From contig OY759215.1 of assembly GCA_963662175.1 (NCBI GenBank), forward strand, positions 29,204,066-29,268,065: 64,000 nucleotides of DNA, written 5' to 3'. The stretch's first letter is position 1; each line of letters opens with the position of its first letter. Of this stretch, positions 63,040 to 64,000 are shown one piece after another. A program made the position numbers and the translations under genes. The DNA comes from Aradus depressus (lineage: Eukaryota; Arthropoda; Insecta; Hemiptera; Aradidae). The notes below the pieces were generated by a model that saw only the letters and a list, made by a program, of their open reading frames with translations, did no database searches and was not told the origin of the DNA.

Positions 63040-63420
63040 AAATAGATAAAACTAAAAGATGAATGTAAAAGGTTTTTAGGGAATCTAGAAACTTCTTGGT
63101 AACTTTCTTTACGAAGTCTTCAACATATGACATGCCTAGATCTTCGTGAAGCTGCTTGTTCCTCAGGAACCATGTCACATTTACTGCCCTGCGTAAAACT
63201 TTATTTTGCAGCTTTTGGAAGCCTTCAAGTTTTTTACCAGATGGTAGCCCCCAGATCGGGCATGTATAGGTGTATAGAGGCCGAATGATGTTCTTGTATA
63301 TGAGAAGGCTGCATCTTGTCTGGAGGTCCTGTTAAATAGCGGATACAAGATGGAGAGGCGTGCGTAGGTCTGGTTCAACTTCTTGTTGGTGTGTAGCTTC
63401 CAGGTTAGACGTCCAAGAGG
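63040..63420 (-). pseudogene. Jockey-type LINE ORF2 C-terminal fragment, frameshifted
   Basis: The minus strand gives, in adjacent frames, LGRLTWKLHTNKKLNQTYAR, then a segment with LYTYTCPIWGLPSGKKL and LQNKVLRRAVNVTWFLRNKQ followed by LHEDLGMSYVEDFVKKV. This matches the post-RT region of Jockey-clade LINEs (LYTYACPVWG, QNK-LR-A-NAPWFVRN, LHEDLGIP). At least one frame change and a premature stop near 63333 make it a pseudogene. Confidence 0.75.
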
Positions 63421-63560
63421 AACTATGATGATATATGAAAGTACATATTTAAAGTGCTAAAAATTTATTGAATCTTAATTTGAGTTCTAAAACTGGTCTA
63501 TAACTCGTATTAATAAACAATATAATAAAGAATGTTTATATTGTTAAAATAATTAATTAA

Positions 63561-63936
63561 GAGTTTGGAGCCAGAGCGGACCAACTGGTTGAAACTGAAC
63601 AGGTAGAAAATGGCAATTGAAAATTGAGTACATTGTGTTTATCTCCATAAATGGGCCCCAAATATTTATTTATATTTGAAATTTTAGAATAGTATTGGAT
63701 GAGTGATCCCTTTTTGTGTTCTATAAACTTTTTGAAGGCCGTATGATCCATTGTGACTTTGAAAATATATGCACAAAATACTTGTGGACTAAACTTAAAG
63801 TGCTGCTATCTATCACTGAAGTGAAGAAACTAAGTGATCCACACTGGTTTTGAAAAAGGGAACCTATGCCAACATCAGGATGGTAATAACTCATTTTCCG
63901 AAAAATTGTGGGTTGGTCCGCTCTGGCTCCAAACTC
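63561..63936. mobile_element. Short TIR element (MITE) with an internal open frame
   Basis: 25-bp terminal inverted repeats without mismatch (gagtttggagccagagcgga... at 63561; complement ending 63936). A minus-strand frame from ATG 63751 (MDHTAFKKFIEHKKGSLIQY...) reads into the left terminal repeat; no domain recognised. Confidence 0.75.
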
Positions 63937-64000
63937 CTCAATACATTTTATGATAACTTATGTGGATTACATAACGGAAGTAGATGAATTTAAAATAAAA

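Noticed and set aside
1..64000. CRISPR arrays, bacterial operons or prophage
   Set aside because: No regularly spaced repeats with unique spacers, no ribosome-binding sites or operon structure; all evidence is eukaryotic.

Overview
This window is gene-poor, AT-rich, repeat-dominated insect nuclear DNA. The insect assignment rests on three things: an intact Ty3/gypsy errantivirus of the 17.6/297/gypsy type with a baculovirus-F-like envelope, R1- and Jockey-like LINE fragments, and Tigger-, mariner- and Harbinger-like DNA transposons. I see no host protein-coding gene and no free-standing tRNA, rRNA or CRISPR locus. The species cannot be named from sequence alone.

The only clearly intact coding unit is the errantivirus at 4569-12080. 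It has two 197-bp LTRs that look identical by eye, a 4-bp ATAT target duplication, a Ser-type primer-binding site, gag (5271-6638), pol in the -1 frame (6605-10330) and env (main exon 10283-11900). Three expression devices can be read from the sequence: a -1 slippery heptamer exactly at the gag-to-pol switch, a splice donor and acceptor that give env a start codon in the leader, and a 7-codon upstream ORF whose stop lies inside the splice donor. Env ends inside the 3' LTR.

The most unusual structure is a set of about two dozen hammerhead-ribozyme-like motifs spread over at least nine repeat families. Fifteen keep a full CTGANGA...GAAA core. Most sit in palindromic elements with one copy on each strand (about 4.1, 21.1-21.5, 24.9, 28.9, 32.6-33.1, 34.6, 47.6-47.9, 51.6-52.1 and 56.5-57.0 kb). 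In every pair the ribozymes point outward. The copy at 57008-57054 has a nearly complete three-stem fold. An 83-bp ribozyme unit is duplicated in tandem at 34598-34763. The errantivirus itself is inserted in a member of one of these ribozyme families.

The rest is nested repeats: about fifteen copies of a tRNA-derived SINE; a very abundant unclassified repeat (called R here) containing the phrase atgtatcgacac; a Tigger element with a transposase N-terminal fragment (1327-2070) and a smaller Tigger-type MITE (18760-19201); a long-TIR mariner-like element with a transposase fragment (2947-3943); a Harbinger-like element with a MADF fragment (about 27378-28198); two further TIR elements (50807-51487, 63561-63936); and LINE fragments at 13.5-13.8, 15.6-16.0, 16.6-17.5, 20.3-20.7, 22.6-23.5, 32.7-33.1, 55.1-55.5 and 63.0-63.4 kb. 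Repeat boundaries are by-eye estimates unless a terminal duplication or inverted repeat is cited.
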